Origin: Lachnospiraceae bacterium
GTDB taxonomy: Bacteria > Bacillota > Clostridia > Lachnospirales > Lachnospiraceae
Length of the DNA: 64,000 nt
Direction: 5' to 3'
Assembly: GCA_021199655.1 (NCBI GenBank)
Contig: JAJQHQ010000101.1
Location: forward strand, 1-64,000
Positions 63,475 through 64,000 of this stretch are shown here, one piece after another. The position numbers and the translations under genes are program-made. Numbering within the stretch: position 1 is the first letter of the stretch; each line of letters begins with the position of its first letter. A model generated the notes under the pieces. That model worked only from the letters and a program-made list of their open reading frames with translations, was not told the origin of the DNA and did not search any database.

Positions 63475-64000
63475 CTCCTTTTCTTCTGATTCTCCATTCA
63501 TTGCATCAACACTTCCCGAAGGCGAAGACGCAGCAGCGGTTTTCTTCTCATAATGCAGCCGGATCAGCACCGCCGCTACCGCCACGGTAAAAAATCCGAT
63601 CAGCGCCACCAGCACATAGTTGGTCACAAGAGAAGAAGCACTCTTGCCCGCCTCTTCTTCGTATTGTTCTTCCGAATACTCGACCCGGTGGCCGCGCACC
63701 AGCAGTCTCTGCGTGTTCACGCCATAGGGCGTGCAGGTCACAAGCGTCACATAGTCCTCACCCTCCGTCGGTACCAGAGACTCCGTCTCGTCCGGCTCCA
63801 CCACCAGGATCTGGTCGACCTCATAGGCGAGAATATCATCCAAAACATACAGATAAAACTGATCCCCGATCTCCAGCAGATCCAGATCCGTAAACAGCGG
63901 CGCGGACGGCAGACCCCGGTGTGCCGCGATCACCGCATGCGTCCCTTCTCCGCCGACCGGCAGCGACGAACCGTATAAGTGCCCGGCGCCTTTCGTGAGC
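63472..64000 (-). CDS. Class C sortase (partial, N-terminus outside window)
   Basis: The last 175 or so residues of a second sortase, continuing beyond the right edge (KGAGHLYGSSLPVGGEGTH is still in frame). His in AAHRGLP, Cys in LVTCTPYG and Arg in NTQRLLVRG are present, followed by a C-terminal membrane segment and a Lys-rich end. It is similar to but clearly distinct from the neighbour, so the locus has at least two pilus sortases. Confidence 0.88.
   Translation of the reverse strand, partial: LTKGAGHLYGSSLPVGGEGTHAVIAAHRGLPSAPLFTDLDLLEIGDQFYLYVLDDILAYEVDQILVVEPDETESLVPTEGEDYVTLVTCTPYGVNTQRLLVRGHRVEYSEEQYEEEAGKSASSLVTNYVLVALIGFFTVAVAAVLIRLHYEKKTAAASSPSGSVDAMNGESEEKE

Overview
The window looks like a chromosomal segment of a gut-type Gram-positive anaerobe of the Clostridia, most probably Lachnospiraceae. 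The reasons are the strong GGAGG ribosome binding sites, the Lachnospiraceae-like ribosomal proteins (L17 with a large insert, zinc-type S14), the KOW-domain protein between map and infA, the fused accD-accA gene, several plant-glycan CUT1 transporters without a local ATPase, and class C sortases with a pilin. No taxonomic search was possible, so this rests on family recognition.

Layout. 1-121: promoter and leader of an rRNA operon that leaves the window to the left. 0.5-4.0 kb: a tannase-like esterase converging on a LysR regulator, then a 25-residue peptide gene. 4.6-17.5 kb: glycan cluster with a LacI regulator, GH53 galactanase, an uncharacterised 650-residue protein, secreted GH13 amylase, a MalEFG-type transporter with LacI-type operators, a Fst/par-like toxin and antisense RNA locus, a HAD protein and a second LacI regulator. 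17.8-24.3 kb: Uma2 protein, GH31 alpha-xylosidase and a second CUT1 transporter. 25.0-28.6 kb: heterodimeric ABC exporter. 28.7-31.2 kb: GH51 arabinofuranosidase between gene remnants. 31.2-38.9 kb: accDA, prfA, prmC, a DUF1385 membrane protein, rpmE and rho. 39.0-56.9 kb: the complete S10-spc-alpha ribosomal superoperon on the minus strand, from rpsJ to rplQ. 57-60.6 kb: YgjP-like metalloprotease, SAM methyltransferase, GH26 mannanase and a truncated DUF4143 ATPase. 60.8-64 kb: a pilin-like surface protein and two class C sortases, the last cut by the window edge.

How the genes work together. The cell appears to import malto- or galacto-oligosaccharides and a xylose-containing oligosaccharide through CUT1 transporters and to degrade galactan, mannan, arabinan and xyloglucan fragments with mostly cytoplasmic hydrolases (GH53, GH31, GH51 and GH26 have no signal peptide). 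Only the amylase, the tannase-like protein, the solute-binding proteins and the pilin are exported.

The most unusual content lies between genes. It comprises a convergent toxin/antisense RNA locus with a shared terminator (15.17-15.41 kb), a hairpin repeat family with covarying stems (10 or more copies), bipartite REP-like elements carrying a G(C/T)AGG linker, and large structured inserts inside the ribosomal operon (rpsJ-rplC, rpsM-rpmJ and adk-secY gaps).
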